A stretch of DNA of 64,000 bases from Acidobacteriaceae bacterium (GCA_019240475.1 JAFAYI010000029.1:186001-250000), one strand, 5' to 3'. Shown: positions 7,975 to 16,737, counted from the first letter of the stretch. Program-made: numbers and translations. Notes: a model not told the origin generated them from the sequence alone.

Positions 7975-9369
7975 CTAAATGTTGATGGCGAGCCCGTAAA
8001 CGTTATTGAACGCCTCGCCGAGGGCTTCGTAGATGGTGGGGTGCGCGTGAATGGCAGCAATCATGGTATCGACGGTGGCTTCCGCTTCCATGGCGGTAAC
8101 GGCCTCGGCGACTAGTTCGAAGGCCTCGGGGCCGATGATGTGGACGCCCAGAATTTCGCCGAACTGCTCGTCGGCGACTACCTTCACGAAGCCCTCGTGC
8201 TTGTCGAGAATGGTGGCCTTACTGTTCGCCATGAAAGGAAACTTGCCGACTTTCACTTTGAAGCCCTGCGCCTTGGCTTGCGCCTCGGTGAGGCCGACGC
8301 TGCCGATGCCGGGGTCTGTGTAGGTTGCGCCGGGAATGCGATTGCGGTTGATGGGGCGGACCTGTTTGCCAGCGATGTGAGCGACGGCGACCATGCCTTC
8401 GGCTGTCGCGACATGGGCGAGTTGAGGCGTTCCGGCGACGATGTCGCCGATAGCGTAGAGTCCCGGTTCCTGCGTGCGTTGATATTGGTCGACGACGGCG
8501 AAGCCCCGGTCCAACTGCGCCCGCGTATTTTCAAGACCGAGATTTTCGGTGACTGGCTTGCGCCCCACAGCGACCAGGAGCTTATCGAACTCCATCTCTT
8601 CTCCTTGGCCGCCTGCGAGCGTGGCGCTGAGGCTGACGCTGTTTGCGTTCTTGCGAATGTTTTCGGCCTTGGCGCCAGTTTCGCAACGAATGCCGGCCTT
8701 CTTGAAGTGCTTTTCGAGTTCCTTCGATACTTCTTCGTCCTCGACCGGGACCAGGCGAGGCAGCATTTCGAGAATGGTGACCTTCGATCCGAAGCGATTA
8801 AATATGGAAGCAAACTCCACGCCCACCGCTCCCGCGCCGATGATGCCGATGGTCTTCGGGATGGCCTGCATGTCGAGGATTTCGATGTTCGTAAGGATCA
8901 AGTTCGGATCGGGCTGCAGGCCGGGAAGCATGCGCGCTTCGGAACCGGTCGCGAGGATGATGTTCTTCGCGTCGACCGTCTGCAGGCCCTTGTCGCCGCC
9001 GATCTCAATGCGGCCGCCGCCCAACAGCTTCGCCGTGCCTTTGATCACATCCACTTTGTTCTTGCGCATCAGGAACTCGATGCCTTTGGAGTGCTTGGTA
9101 ACGATCTTGTTCTTACGGTCAAGCACTTGCGTGTAGTTCAGTTGAGGGTCTTTGCACTGGATGCCTTGTGCTTCCGGCTGCTTGAAGTAGTCCCAGACGT
9201 CGGCTGTGTGCAGCAGAGCTTTGGTAGGGATGCAACCGACCAGGAGGCACGTTCCGCCGAGCCTCTGTTGCTTTTCGATGAGGGCCGTTTTGAGCCCGTA
9301 TTGGCCAGCGCGCACAGCCGCGGAGTAGCCGCCCGGGCCGCTGCCAATTACTACGACGTCGTAAGTCAT
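7975..9369 (-). CDS. lpd: Dihydrolipoamide dehydrogenase (E3)
   Basis: The start MTYDVVVIGSGPGGYSA is supported by the FAD-binding GxGxxG directly at the N-terminus; the open frame upstream is not protein-like. The 464-residue product has the redox-active disulfide GGTCLLVGCIPTKALL, the NAD-binding GAGAVGVEFASIF, the second FAD motif YAIGDI, and a C-terminal dimer interface containing the His-x(4)-Glu active-site base in HAHPTIYEA. It reoxidises dihydrolipoamide on E2 with NAD+. First gene of the lpd-lipB-E2 operon. Confidence 0.95.
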   Translation of the reverse strand: MTYDVVVIGSGPGGYSAAVRAGQYGLKTALIEKQQRLGGTCLLVGCIPTKALLHTADVWDYFKQPEAQGIQCKDPQLNYTQVLDRKNKIVTKHSKGIEFLMRKNKVDVIKGTAKLLGGGRIEIGGDKGLQTVDAKNIILATGSEARMLPGLQPDPNLILTNIEILDMQAIPKTIGIIGAGAVGVEFASIFNRFGSKVTILEMLPRLVPVEDEEVSKELEKHFKKAGIRCETGAKAENIRKNANSVSLSATLAGGQGEEMEFDKLLVAVGRKPVTENLGLENTRAQLDRGFAVVDQYQRTQEPGLYAIGDIVAGTPQLAHVATAEGMVAVAHIAGKQVRPINRNRIPGATYTDPGIGSVGLTEAQAKAQGFKVKVGKFPFMANSKATILDKHEGFVKVVADEQFGEILGVHIIGPEAFELVAEAVTAMEAEATVDTMIAAIHAHPTIYEALGEAFNNVYGLAINI

Positions 9370-9421
9370 TTTCGCCTCAAGTTTAGCAGCGGAAACGAGC
9401 GCGGGAGCGGGTTCGGAGGGG

Positions 9422-10318
9422 TCAAGCGGCCTCAGCAGGACGTGGAGGAGCGGTGTTTTGCGAAACGAACCCAGGTTCGGGGGCGGCTTGCGACCGATTC
9501 CGCGAAACGAAGCCAGATTGATTGCGCAAGGAGGAAGGCGGCTGCGAAACGAAGCCATGCTCTTCGTGAATCGGAGGGCACGGCTGGGGCCGGGCCCGGC
9601 AGCGCTCCTTCCGCAGGCGCATTAAAGCGTTAAGAGCTTTGTGGAAGGCGCGTTCATGGGTGGCGTGATAGCGCAGGAAGAGGCCGAGGCGTTTTTCATT
9701 AACAGTGTCCGCGGTGAAGCATTCGTTTTGAAGGCGGAGAGCACGCTGGACGAGCCACCAGGACTGCGCCATTTCGTGAATGAGAAGAGATTCGGCAGCG
9801 TTGGCGGGCTGGTGCTCGGCGAGAAGGGTTTCGAGGAGCGCCTCGTAGACGGCGGGGTCTTCGCCGGGGATGATGAGCGTGCCGGCGGCGAGGCCGTGTT
9901 TGAGCGAGTTGCGAGACGAAGCCAATTTGCCTTCGGGGCTGAGCGGGCCGGTGGAGTGGGCCGCGTTGGCGCGATTGATGGCGGCGCGGGATGTGGTCGC
10001 AGGGGGCTCGGAGCGTGGGGCGCGATGTGGGGCGGGCGGCGCCGAGCGCGGGGTGGCTTCTGGGCGAGCGGCTGCGAGGCGGCGTTCGATGCGTTCGCGC
10101 ATGGCGTTCGCTTCGGCGATAAGCGCAGGCGAAAATTCGTCATCGAACGGAAGGTCGGTTGCGGGCGGCAGGGGCGCGGCGGCTTGCAAGCCGTGCTTAT
10201 CCGCGCGCTCGGGGGCAACGGCCGGAACCGGGGCGAGTTGCAGGCCGGCTTTGTAAGCAGCCTTCTTCGCCTGGCGTTCTTCTTCGCGGCGCAGTTTTCG
10301 AGCTTGACGGGATGTCAT
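9422..10318 (-). CDS. STGP-type repeat-tailed protein of unknown function
   Basis: A 298-residue protein with a highly basic N-terminal helix (TSRQARKLRREEERQAKK), a Pro/Ala-rich linker, then a conserved block: INRANAAHSTGPLSPEGK followed by SSRNSLKHGL. I recognise this block from large paralogous families in Acidobacteria and Planctomycetes with no assigned function. Next is a helical segment (~170-250; MAQSWWLVQRALRLQNE, YHATHERAFHKALNAL). The C-terminus has three copies of a short GFVSQ/R motif spaced ~14-20 residues, encoded by a repeated CGAAACGAAGCCA DNA unit near 9460, 9502 and 9546. DNA binding is suggested only by the basic N-terminus. Confidence 0.6.
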   Translation of the reverse strand: MTSRQARKLRREEERQAKKAAYKAGLQLAPVPAVAPERADKHGLQAAAPLPPATDLPFDDEFSPALIAEANAMRERIERRLAAARPEATPRSAPPAPHRAPRSEPPATTSRAAINRANAAHSTGPLSPEGKLASSRNSLKHGLAAGTLIIPGEDPAVYEALLETLLAEHQPANAAESLLIHEMAQSWWLVQRALRLQNECFTADTVNEKRLGLFLRYHATHERAFHKALNALMRLRKERCRARPQPCPPIHEEHGFVSQPPSSLRNQSGFVSRNRSQAAPEPGFVSQNTAPPRPAEAA

Positions 10319-10609
10319 ATATAAGCGGCTCCAGAAGGAATTTCGGGCGCGTCTACAGACTTGCCCGGCCGGAAGTTAGCACGGCGGGCCGCCGACTGGA
10401 GCGCCCGGGCGCGAATTTTGGCGGCAAGGCGCTGAAGGCGTTGAGAAGAAAAAGTAAGGGTTGATGGTGACCGGGGCGAGGGCGGCGCCGGAGATGGTTG
10501 AGCGGATCGAGGTCGATCAGCGTTCCGGCTTGTGAATCCGAGAGGAGCTACTGGGGCATGAAGCTGTGCGAGGAGGGTGCTTGTGCGAACTTGAGCGCTT
10601 CTCCTTTGG
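10319..10609. other. Intergenic region without a recognised gene
   Basis: About 290 bases between the STGP-type gene and higA. No frame shows protein-like composition and no strong hairpin or promoter stands out. It may hold the promoter of the minus-strand STGP gene. Confidence 0.4.
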
Positions 10610-10924
10610 TCAGGGCGCCGGCTGGTAATGAGGGCGATGGGCCGGATGTTGGCGACCGACCTTAATTTTGCTTTCGTGTTTGCGGGCTTGTGCGAGATCG
10701 TAAGCCAACTGCATCCGCAGCCAGGTTTCCGGGGTGCTGCCGAAGGCCTTTGCCAGGCGAATGGCCATTTCCGGGCTTATGCCCGATCTGGCGGTTACGA
10801 TGTTGTTGAGCGCCTGCCGCGTGACGCCTAAAAGCTTGGCGGCGGCGGTGACGGTGAGGTTCAAGTGCTCAATACAATCGCGGCGGACGATCAAGCCGGG
10901 ATGTACGGGATTTTTCATCGGCAT
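10610..10924 (-). CDS. higA: HigA-family antitoxin
   Basis: A 104-residue XRE-type protein starting MPMKNPVHPG with a helix-turn-helix (~25-70): VTAAAKLLGVTRQALNNIV then ISPEMAIRLAKAFG. The WLRMQLAYDLAQAR stretch is typical of the HigA/VapI addiction-module antitoxin family. It should bind and neutralise the toxin encoded immediately upstream (18-nt gap) and repress their common promoter. The C-terminal tail after KIKVGR is a short His/Pro-rich extension. Toxin-before-antitoxin order is the usual higBA arrangement. Confidence 0.88.
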   Translation of the reverse strand: MPMKNPVHPGLIVRRDCIEHLNLTVTAAAKLLGVTRQALNNIVTARSGISPEMAIRLAKAFGSTPETWLRMQLAYDLAQARKHESKIKVGRQHPAHRPHYQPAP

Positions 10925-10942
10925 ATGCGCTGGTCCTTTCTG

Positions 10943-11143
10943 CTAGTGATAGTCGATCAATTCAACATCGTGCGCGTCCTCGCCTTCCAAGCGGAAGACG
11001 ATACGCCAATTGGCCCGCAGGGTAACGGACCATAAGCCTTTCCGGTCGCCTTTCAAGGGGTGGAGGCGATAACCGGGGATATCGAGAGCTTGCGGGCTTG
11101 TTGCGGCATCGGGGGCGGTTAGAACGCGTTCCGCTTTGTCCAC
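10943..11143 (-). CDS. higB: HigB-like toxin, N-terminus missing or misread
   Basis: From a GTG start the product has 66 residues and matches the C-terminal two thirds of HigB/RelE-fold mRNA interferases: YRLHPLKGDRKGLWSVTLRANWRIVFRLE in pieces, ending ELIDYH. Full HigB proteins have ~92 residues. The frame remains open upstream for 18 codons (reading CDRGVIRPDLVDK, also HigB-like) to a TAA at 11195-11197, but no complete first strand or helix can be found. Either the start is a non-canonical codon in that stretch, or the 5' end is deleted or frameshifted and the toxin is inactive. HigB cleaves ribosome-bound mRNA. Confidence 0.72.
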   Translation of the reverse strand: MDKAERVLTAPDAATSPQALDIPGYRLHPLKGDRKGLWSVTLRANWRIVFRLEGEDAHDVELIDYH

Positions 11144-11496
11144 CAGGTCGGGCCGGATGACGCCACGGTCGCAAATCGGCCTGCAGGTTAGGTGTTAATC
11201 GGCGCCCTTCCGCAATGAGGTTGAGCTTACCTTAACTTATGACGTGCATGTGTCCATGGTGTCGATGCACTCGTAGCCGACTTACGGACAAGTGGATTCC
11301 AGAACTCTGGGACATTTTGGCAGTAGCCCGTGCCATAACGGCTTTTCGTGGAGACAAAAGCCCCACGGTTATGCGCAGACACGCGCAAGCAGGTATCGGC
11401 TAGTCGCCTTTGCGAATGGACATCCCTCAAGCCGTTCCGATGATGCTATCGCCTCGCTACTCAGCAGGGAAAGCGCTCACTCGCTGACGTTCGCGT
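11144..11496. other. Intergenic region between NACHT gene and higB
   Basis: 353 bases without a convincing gene. The part next to higB is a remnant-like HigB N-terminal reading. The centre holds a strong inverted repeat (listed separately). Any higBA promoter would lie here. Confidence 0.45.
11334..11373 (-). terminator. Imperfect inverted repeat downstream of the NACHT gene
   Basis: CATAACGGCTTTT pairs with AAAAGCC and, after a 5-base bulge, GTTATG, around a 9-base loop. It lies about 125 bases beyond the NACHT stop on the transcript strand. It could be a terminator or a module boundary; there is no U-tract. Confidence 0.35.
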
Positions 11497-13851
11497 TTAC
11501 GGCCGTTCCATGCACGTTCTCGCAAATGGGAATGAGGCCCGCAGATGATCAAGCAATATCTCAACCCGCTTACGCATACCTTCTTCCGAGATGGTTCTTG
11601 CCGTCTTTTTACAGTGCTCAAGACGGTGCAGCAACCACTCCCTGGTCTCGAGCGGCTTGCTCGCCAAGTCGACATAGAACCGTAGCGATTCGGCCCACCA
11701 ATCGGAGCCCAAAATGTACTCTTCGCAGTATTTGTTTGCTCTTGACGTGTCTGGATGACCGAGCAGGTCCTTCGCAGCCAAGAACTCCTGATAAGACTGG
11801 TGAGAAAACCCGATCATGTCGCCCGCCTCGCTAATCAGCCCGTCGCGGAGCAGTTCTTGTTTCAGTTCTGCCCAGTTGACATCTGTGAGGATCACCTTAG
11901 CTAAAGCGCTCGCTCGATCATTGACCGTTTCTCTCCTATTTGAAGCTTGCAGGGAATGTGCAAAGCGTTTCAAGAAGAAGATTTTTTGGGTTGCACTGAA
12001 CTTTGTTGGTCTCTGAACGCCTTTAGCCAGGTCCCAGCCGCCGTTGTGGAGGTCAATGAAAATCTCGTAAAGGCGAGTGCGGTTTTCGGGCAATTTCCCC
12101 GTTTGCCGGAACACGAGGATTATGAGTGTCGCCAAAAGTGGCGTTTCCATCATTTGCTTTATTGACGGTGATGCATCCAACTGCTGGATAAAGACGGCCA
12201 GTGATTCGGATTTTTTCAACCATTTCGTTGCGAGTTCACGCGCCTGTTCCTCGGTAAATCCGCCGAGGCTAACCCTCGGTAATGACGCGAACCACGGACC
12301 GAACACATAATCCCTAGAAGTAATGATCACCTGAAGTCGAGGATCATCTTGGGTGGACTTCACAGCGAGATCGACGATTCTCTTCCGGTCTTTCTCAGTC
12401 GCCTCATCAAGTCCGTCTAGATACACCCGAATTCTGTCGTACTCGACTTGCTCTTCCGTACCGCTGGGAGAAATGAAAGCTGATACGCCTGCAAACTTCA
12501 AGAACGCGTCTCGGAACGTCTTCTTTCCAATGTCTTTTATTTGGTAGAGCGGCACGTAAACCGGAAGCACTTTTGAACCACCTGTCAACAACATTTCGAG
12601 GTCGTTCAAGGCGTGCCAACGGCAGAATGAGCTCTTGCCGAAACCTGCCGGTGCGATCACGATAATACAACCGGAGACGGCTTGGATGGCTTCATCAGCC
12701 CAGATCCACCTGGCTTCGTTCTCTTCCTGCAAGAAACCCGGACCGATGCGTCGGACCAAGTCGTCGAGCACAGTCGATAATTTCACCTCTGGTGTGGAGA
12801 GTTGCTCCACGGAACCGCTGGAAACGTTGTTTACGAGTTCTTGCAGGGTAGAAAGACGTCTCTCTAGCGCTGCCAGTGCGTCTGCAAGATCGTTCCGAAG
12901 GTCAACAAGTGATCGATTAAGGTCTGCGCGGTTTACTATCTGTAGGTCAGAGCGGCTTTGTTGACGCACTGCGCGGCCCTTCGCTGCGCGGGTAGCAAGC
13001 GCCTGGCTCCATCCGCGTTCAAGCTCCAACTGAATCGCCTTGCATCTTCCGCGAACCTGATCGGTTGCCTTCTTGTCAGCGAGTCCCCATGTCAGTAACT
13101 CTTGGGAGAAGGTTGAGATGGATGCGAGTCCGTCGCGCCAGCGGTCAATGTCAGCGCCTCCTTGATACTCCCCGAGCATTTTAGGTAGTGTTCTTGAGTA
13201 GAGCGATCTGGCTGAAAAGCCATGCACAAATCTGTGAAAGTTTGGTTTAACGTACACGTTACGAAACATCGAATTGTCCAGCGATCCTAACTGGTACTTC
13301 ATCGACAAACTTTGGAGATCTTTGTTTGCAGCAACGTTCTCTCGTAGCGCGGTCGCATAGCTGTCTAGGAGCCTGAATTCTTCCGCCAGGAAGTCCGGCC
13401 AGTATTGCTTGAAACGGTCGAAAAGCGTCGTACCACCGAGAAAGACTGTCCTTCGGGCTAGATCTTTTAAACTTCCTGAAATCGACGCGACTGTTGCTGG
13501 TGGGATCGGGTAAGGAGTGATTATGTACACTTTTGAGACTCGGATTTCGTTTCCATTCTCATCAATGTGGGGAGTATCGAACGCCTGCTGCGCCTGAAAG
13601 AGAACGGTGCGCGCTCCGGCAGATGCCGAGCACTCGCCAGTTATACGGCAATTCTTGACGACACAGGCGTTCAGTTCCGGTTCGCCAAAGCCGCCTGGCG
13701 CATGAAAAACTATGTCTTTCCCATACTCCTGCGCGCCCTGCAGAATCTGAACACCGGAGGTATTCGGCATTCGACTCAGGAGAGCAGCGACCGCTTGCTG
13801 AAGCAGGATTTCGTTCTTAAACGACTTTGAGAATGCGTCAATGGTAACCAT
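11497..13851 (-). CDS. REase-like / NACHT STAND ATPase, candidate antiphage effector
   Basis: A 784-residue protein. Residues ~1-160 resemble a restriction-endonuclease-like (Mrr-type PD-(D/E)xK) domain: EYGKDIVF supplies Asp46 and CVVKN supplies Lys66, but the usual Glu/Gln two residues before the Lys is Val64. A helical, coiled-coil-prone linker (~240-365) follows. The NACHT ATPase has Walker A APAGFGKSS near residue 395, Walker B RVYLDGLDEA near 475, a sensor TSRDYVFG near 505 and the winged-helix closing motif FSHQSYQEFLAAKDLL near 695. Only ~80 residues follow, so the long repeat sensor of many STAND defence proteins is absent. Bacterial NACHT proteins are established antiphage sensors; the role here is inferred. 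A hand count of one 60-base sample (12121-12180) gives 43% GC against ~60% around it, suggesting transfer. Flanked by HigBA and unassigned DNA. Confidence 0.8.
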   Translation of the reverse strand: MVTIDAFSKSFKNEILLQQAVAALLSRMPNTSGVQILQGAQEYGKDIVFHAPGGFGEPELNACVVKNCRITGECSASAGARTVLFQAQQAFDTPHIDENGNEIRVSKVYIITPYPIPPATVASISGSLKDLARRTVFLGGTTLFDRFKQYWPDFLAEEFRLLDSYATALRENVAANKDLQSLSMKYQLGSLDNSMFRNVYVKPNFHRFVHGFSARSLYSRTLPKMLGEYQGGADIDRWRDGLASISTFSQELLTWGLADKKATDQVRGRCKAIQLELERGWSQALATRAAKGRAVRQQSRSDLQIVNRADLNRSLVDLRNDLADALAALERRLSTLQELVNNVSSGSVEQLSTPEVKLSTVLDDLVRRIGPGFLQEENEARWIWADEAIQAVSGCIIVIAPAGFGKSSFCRWHALNDLEMLLTGGSKVLPVYVPLYQIKDIGKKTFRDAFLKFAGVSAFISPSGTEEQVEYDRIRVYLDGLDEATEKDRKRIVDLAVKSTQDDPRLQVIITSRDYVFGPWFASLPRVSLGGFTEEQARELATKWLKKSESLAVFIQQLDASPSIKQMMETPLLATLIILVFRQTGKLPENRTRLYEIFIDLHNGGWDLAKGVQRPTKFSATQKIFFLKRFAHSLQASNRRETVNDRASALAKVILTDVNWAELKQELLRDGLISEAGDMIGFSHQSYQEFLAAKDLLGHPDTSRANKYCEEYILGSDWWAESLRFYVDLASKPLETREWLLHRLEHCKKTARTISEEGMRKRVEILLDHLRASFPFARTCMERP

Positions 13852-14804
13852 TTCGCCTGGCTTTTAATAATCTCCGGTTTGCCGCCCGAAGCTACTATGC
13901 AGCCGGCTAGCCGTGCTCGCAAAATAGTCTATATATCCTGATCCCGTCAAGGACGCGTAACGATTGTTCGCCGAAATCACTGCTTATTCAGATGTTGACC
14001 ACGCATTCGGCACGACCCCGGCATTCGCAACATTCGCCGCTAATCGAGGCCGGTTGCGGCGCTAACGCCTCGTCAAACCGCCACGTGCTTGTGGCAACTC
14101 ACTCGGCACGAGGGAATGCGTTGGATGTACCGACCCTCCTCTTGCTATCGTAGTCGGAGGTTGGAAGGTAAGGACAAGCCCCCCGCCTTGCGGCATAGAC
14201 CTCTCAGTTGGCTGTGTTACGCGCTTCCCGCAGATTTGAATCGGGGGCTCGCGCACCCGAGGGCGGCAGATGGGACATCTGAAACACGCGCTTCGCGGTC
14301 GACAAGCTTTTTGTAGAAGGCAAGCGCGACGTGGCTCGACCGTTATATGGCGCCTTCAGCAGAATGTGAATCTCGTCGCCAGCAGAGAGCACAGGAAGGA
14401 ATGCCTGGGTTCGTTTCGAACGGCGATGGCTGGTTGGCTCGATTTAGAGCTGGCTGCGTTTTCGGATGACTTCACCTGCTTCTCGGCTGTTGAGAGCTAT
14501 CGGAGCGGCGATTGACCGGGCGAGAATTCGCTCATCGGCATTGCCAGACGGCCCGGGCACACGGCTTCCAAACAAACGGGCCAGACCGGCGTGTGGGAGT
14601 TATCTGCTCCCCCGTTTACTGGTCTCGTTAGAAATTTGAAATTAGCATGTAGTCACCCCATCGTGTGAGCCCTTCGTCCTTTTCTCAGGAGGCGTTTTGC
14701 AGCCGGGTTCCTCCGGCAGGGCCGCGCGTGAGCGCGCCGTCAGGGCAGCCTTGACTCCTGATACGCAGTATTGCGAGGCTTGCGGGGTAAAATGTCGAGC
14801 ACAA
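13852..14804. other. Long stretch with no recognisable gene
   Basis: About 950 bases between the NACHT gene start and the M61 peptidase. It contains short open frames on both strands (for example 14089-14316 plus and 14062-14256 minus), but none has a plausible start context, composition or motif. A short hairpin GGGAG/CTCCC lies near 14600. The mixed composition suggests decayed accessory DNA. The NACHT promoter should lie near 13870-13900. Confidence 0.5.
14788..14793 (+). promoter_or_regulatory. Putative -10 element close to the M61 start
   Basis: TAAAAT lies 11 nt before the ATG at 14805 with no ribosome-binding site between, so the transcript may start within a few bases of the start codon. 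No clear -35 hexamer is seen. Confidence 0.4.
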
Positions 14805-16679
14805 ATGGCATTTATCGGCGGTCTGAAGAGTTTCTCATTCATTGTGGCCGGGATTGGGCTCGGCTTGAACGCGCGGGTGGCAAGCGGGAGCGAGAATGTC
14901 TTGCTGACCGTGGATGCTACGCAAACGCCGCGCAAGATACTCCACGCCAACCTTGTGATTCCGGTGAAGGCGGGACCGCTCACGCTTTACTATCCGAAGT
15001 GGATTCCAGGCGAGCATGGTCCCGACGGACCGGTTCGGAACGTTACCGGATTGAAGTTCGAAGCCGATGGCAAGCCGGTTTCCTGGCAGAGAGATCCGCT
15101 GGATGTGTACAGCTTCCATGTGAACGTCCCGGCGGGAGTTTCGCATCTGGATGCTTCGTACGACTACATTGAGGCGGACGGGTACTCCGCGACAGACAAG
15201 CTGCTGGTCCTGGAGTGGAACGAAGTTTTACTGTATCCGGCAGGCACGCCGTCGAAGGACTTGCTTTATCAGGCGAAGCTGATGCTGCCGCAAGGGTGGC
15301 AGTTCGGAACCTCGCTTCCGATGGCGCAACATTCGGCAAATGAAGCGACATTCGAGCCAATAGCTCTCGATTTGTTGGTGGATTCGCCGGTGATTGCGGG
15401 CGAGTATTACCGTTCGCTCGATCTGACACCCCCAGGCGAGCCCATTCACCACGAGATCGATCTAGCGGCCGATAGCGCGGCGGCCTTGAACATGAGTCCG
15501 GAACTGCACAAGCAGTTAACGGCCCTAGTCGCGGAATCGGGGAAGCTTTTCGGAACGCGGCATTACCGCGATTATCATTTCCTGCTGGCGCTCAGCGATC
15601 ACGTGGCGCATTTCGGGCTAGAGCACCACGAGTCGAACGACAGCCGGTTGGGAGAGCGAACGCTGATAGAGCCGGATGCGAGCGTGGCAGTGGGCTCGCT
15701 GCTGCCGCATGAATTTGTGCATTCGTGGAACGGAAAATTCCGGCGTCCGGCGGATTTGACAACACCGGATTTTGAGCAGCCCATGGAAGACGACCTGCTA
15801 TGGGGATACGAGGGACTGACTGAGTTTCTAGGCCCTCTGTTGGCGGCGCGCAGCGGGCTATTCACGCCAGAGCAGTATCGCGAGTATCTGGCGGATGCGG
15901 CTGCGTCGATGGGGCCCGGAAGGCCGGGGCGTAAGTGGCGGCCGCTGGTGGATACGGCGGTGACTCAGGCAGGCGGCGGACCTGGAGGCGGAGGCGGCGG
16001 ATGGACGGCGTGGAGGCGCGGCAGCGATTACTATCCGGAAGGCGATTTGATTTGGCTGGAAGCCGCGACGGTGATCGCGAACAAGACGAATGGACAGAAG
16101 TCGATCGACGACTTCTGCCATCTCTTTCATGGCGGCCCGAACAATGGGCCGGAGGTGAAGACTTACACGATCGACTCACTGGTGAAAGCGCTAAACGAAG
16201 TTGCGCCGAACGACTGGGGGGAATTTTTTCACGAGCGCGTGGAGGCGGTTGCGCCCGCGATGCCTGACGCCGGAATCCGAAATGCGGGCTGGAAAGTAGA
16301 GTTCACGGACCATCCGACGCACTTATCGGGCCGGCACAACACGCCGATTGCGCTGTATTCGCTGGGGCTGCAGTTGCGGGAAGACGGGACGGTCAGCGAT
16401 TCGATTATGGGAAGCCCGGCATATGAAGCTGGAATCTCGCCGGGAATGAAGGTGGTAGGCGTAAACGGACGCTTGTATACTCGCGCGGTATTGGAGGATG
16501 CCATCAAGGCGTCGCAGAACAGCCCCGGGCCGATTGCGATTCTGGTGATCAATTACGACTATTACCGAACCTGCGATGTGAATTATCACGGCGAAGAACG
16601 CTATCCGCACCTGACGCGCGATGCGTTGAAGGAGGATTACCTGACCGGCTTAGCGAAGCCGCGGGCGCAACAACAGTAA
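14805..16679 (+). CDS. M61-family (glycyl aminopeptidase-like) metalloprotease with PDZ domain
   Basis: The start at 14805 gives a signal-peptide-like N-terminus (MAFIGGLKSFSFIVAGIGLGL). An upstream TTG at 14697 has a good AGGAGG site but would add 36 residues of unlikely sequence. The 624-residue product has an N-terminal beta domain (~30-200), the zinc motif HEFVHSW near residue 302 with the downstream YEGLTEF Glu near 335, and a C-terminal PDZ domain (~520-590; LGLQLREDG, SPAYEAGISPGMKVVGVNG). M61 enzymes remove N-terminal amino acids, classically glycine, and are usually periplasmic. A Gly-rich loop (GGGPGGGGGGW) sits before the catalytic-domain end. All catalytic residues are present. 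Confidence 0.9.
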   Translation: MAFIGGLKSFSFIVAGIGLGLNARVASGSENVLLTVDATQTPRKILHANLVIPVKAGPLTLYYPKWIPGEHGPDGPVRNVTGLKFEADGKPVSWQRDPLDVYSFHVNVPAGVSHLDASYDYIEADGYSATDKLLVLEWNEVLLYPAGTPSKDLLYQAKLMLPQGWQFGTSLPMAQHSANEATFEPIALDLLVDSPVIAGEYYRSLDLTPPGEPIHHEIDLAADSAAALNMSPELHKQLTALVAESGKLFGTRHYRDYHFLLALSDHVAHFGLEHHESNDSRLGERTLIEPDASVAVGSLLPHEFVHSWNGKFRRPADLTTPDFEQPMEDDLLWGYEGLTEFLGPLLAARSGLFTPEQYREYLADAAASMGPGRPGRKWRPLVDTAVTQAGGGPGGGGGGWTAWRRGSDYYPEGDLIWLEAATVIANKTNGQKSIDDFCHLFHGGPNNGPEVKTYTIDSLVKALNEVAPNDWGEFFHERVEAVAPAMPDAGIRNAGWKVEFTDHPTHLSGRHNTPIALYSLGLQLREDGTVSDSIMGSPAYEAGISPGMKVVGVNGRLYTRAVLEDAIKASQNSPGPIAILVINYDYYRTCDVNYHGEERYPHLTRDALKEDYLTGLAKPRAQQQ

Positions 16680-16731
16680 TCGAGCACGATCTCGATAGTG
16701 AGACGGAACTTCGACCAATTTTTATGTTGGA

Positions 16732-16737
16732 TATAAT
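16732..16737 (+). promoter_or_regulatory. -10 element of the perR-katG operon
   Basis: TATAAT lies 10 nt before the TTG start of the PerR-type gene. A weak -35 (TTCGAC, 16710-16715) is spaced 16 bp. The AT-rich stretch TTATGTTGGATATAATCTAA (16722-16741) overlaps the -10 and is the natural place for an autoregulatory Fur/PerR-type operator, though it does not match the Bacillus Per box exactly. Confidence 0.6.

Noticed and set aside
8140-9633. 497-codon plus-strand frame opposite lpd
   Set aside because: Antisense shadow of dihydrolipoamide dehydrogenase, whose motifs are complete.
11181-11200. Integron attC-like core (GTTAGGT)
   Set aside because: The matching RYYYAAC arm was not found at a suitable distance, and no integrase is present.
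14270-14515. 81-residue open frame in the unassigned region
   Set aside because: Arg-rich composition with no motif, no ribosome site and no supporting context.
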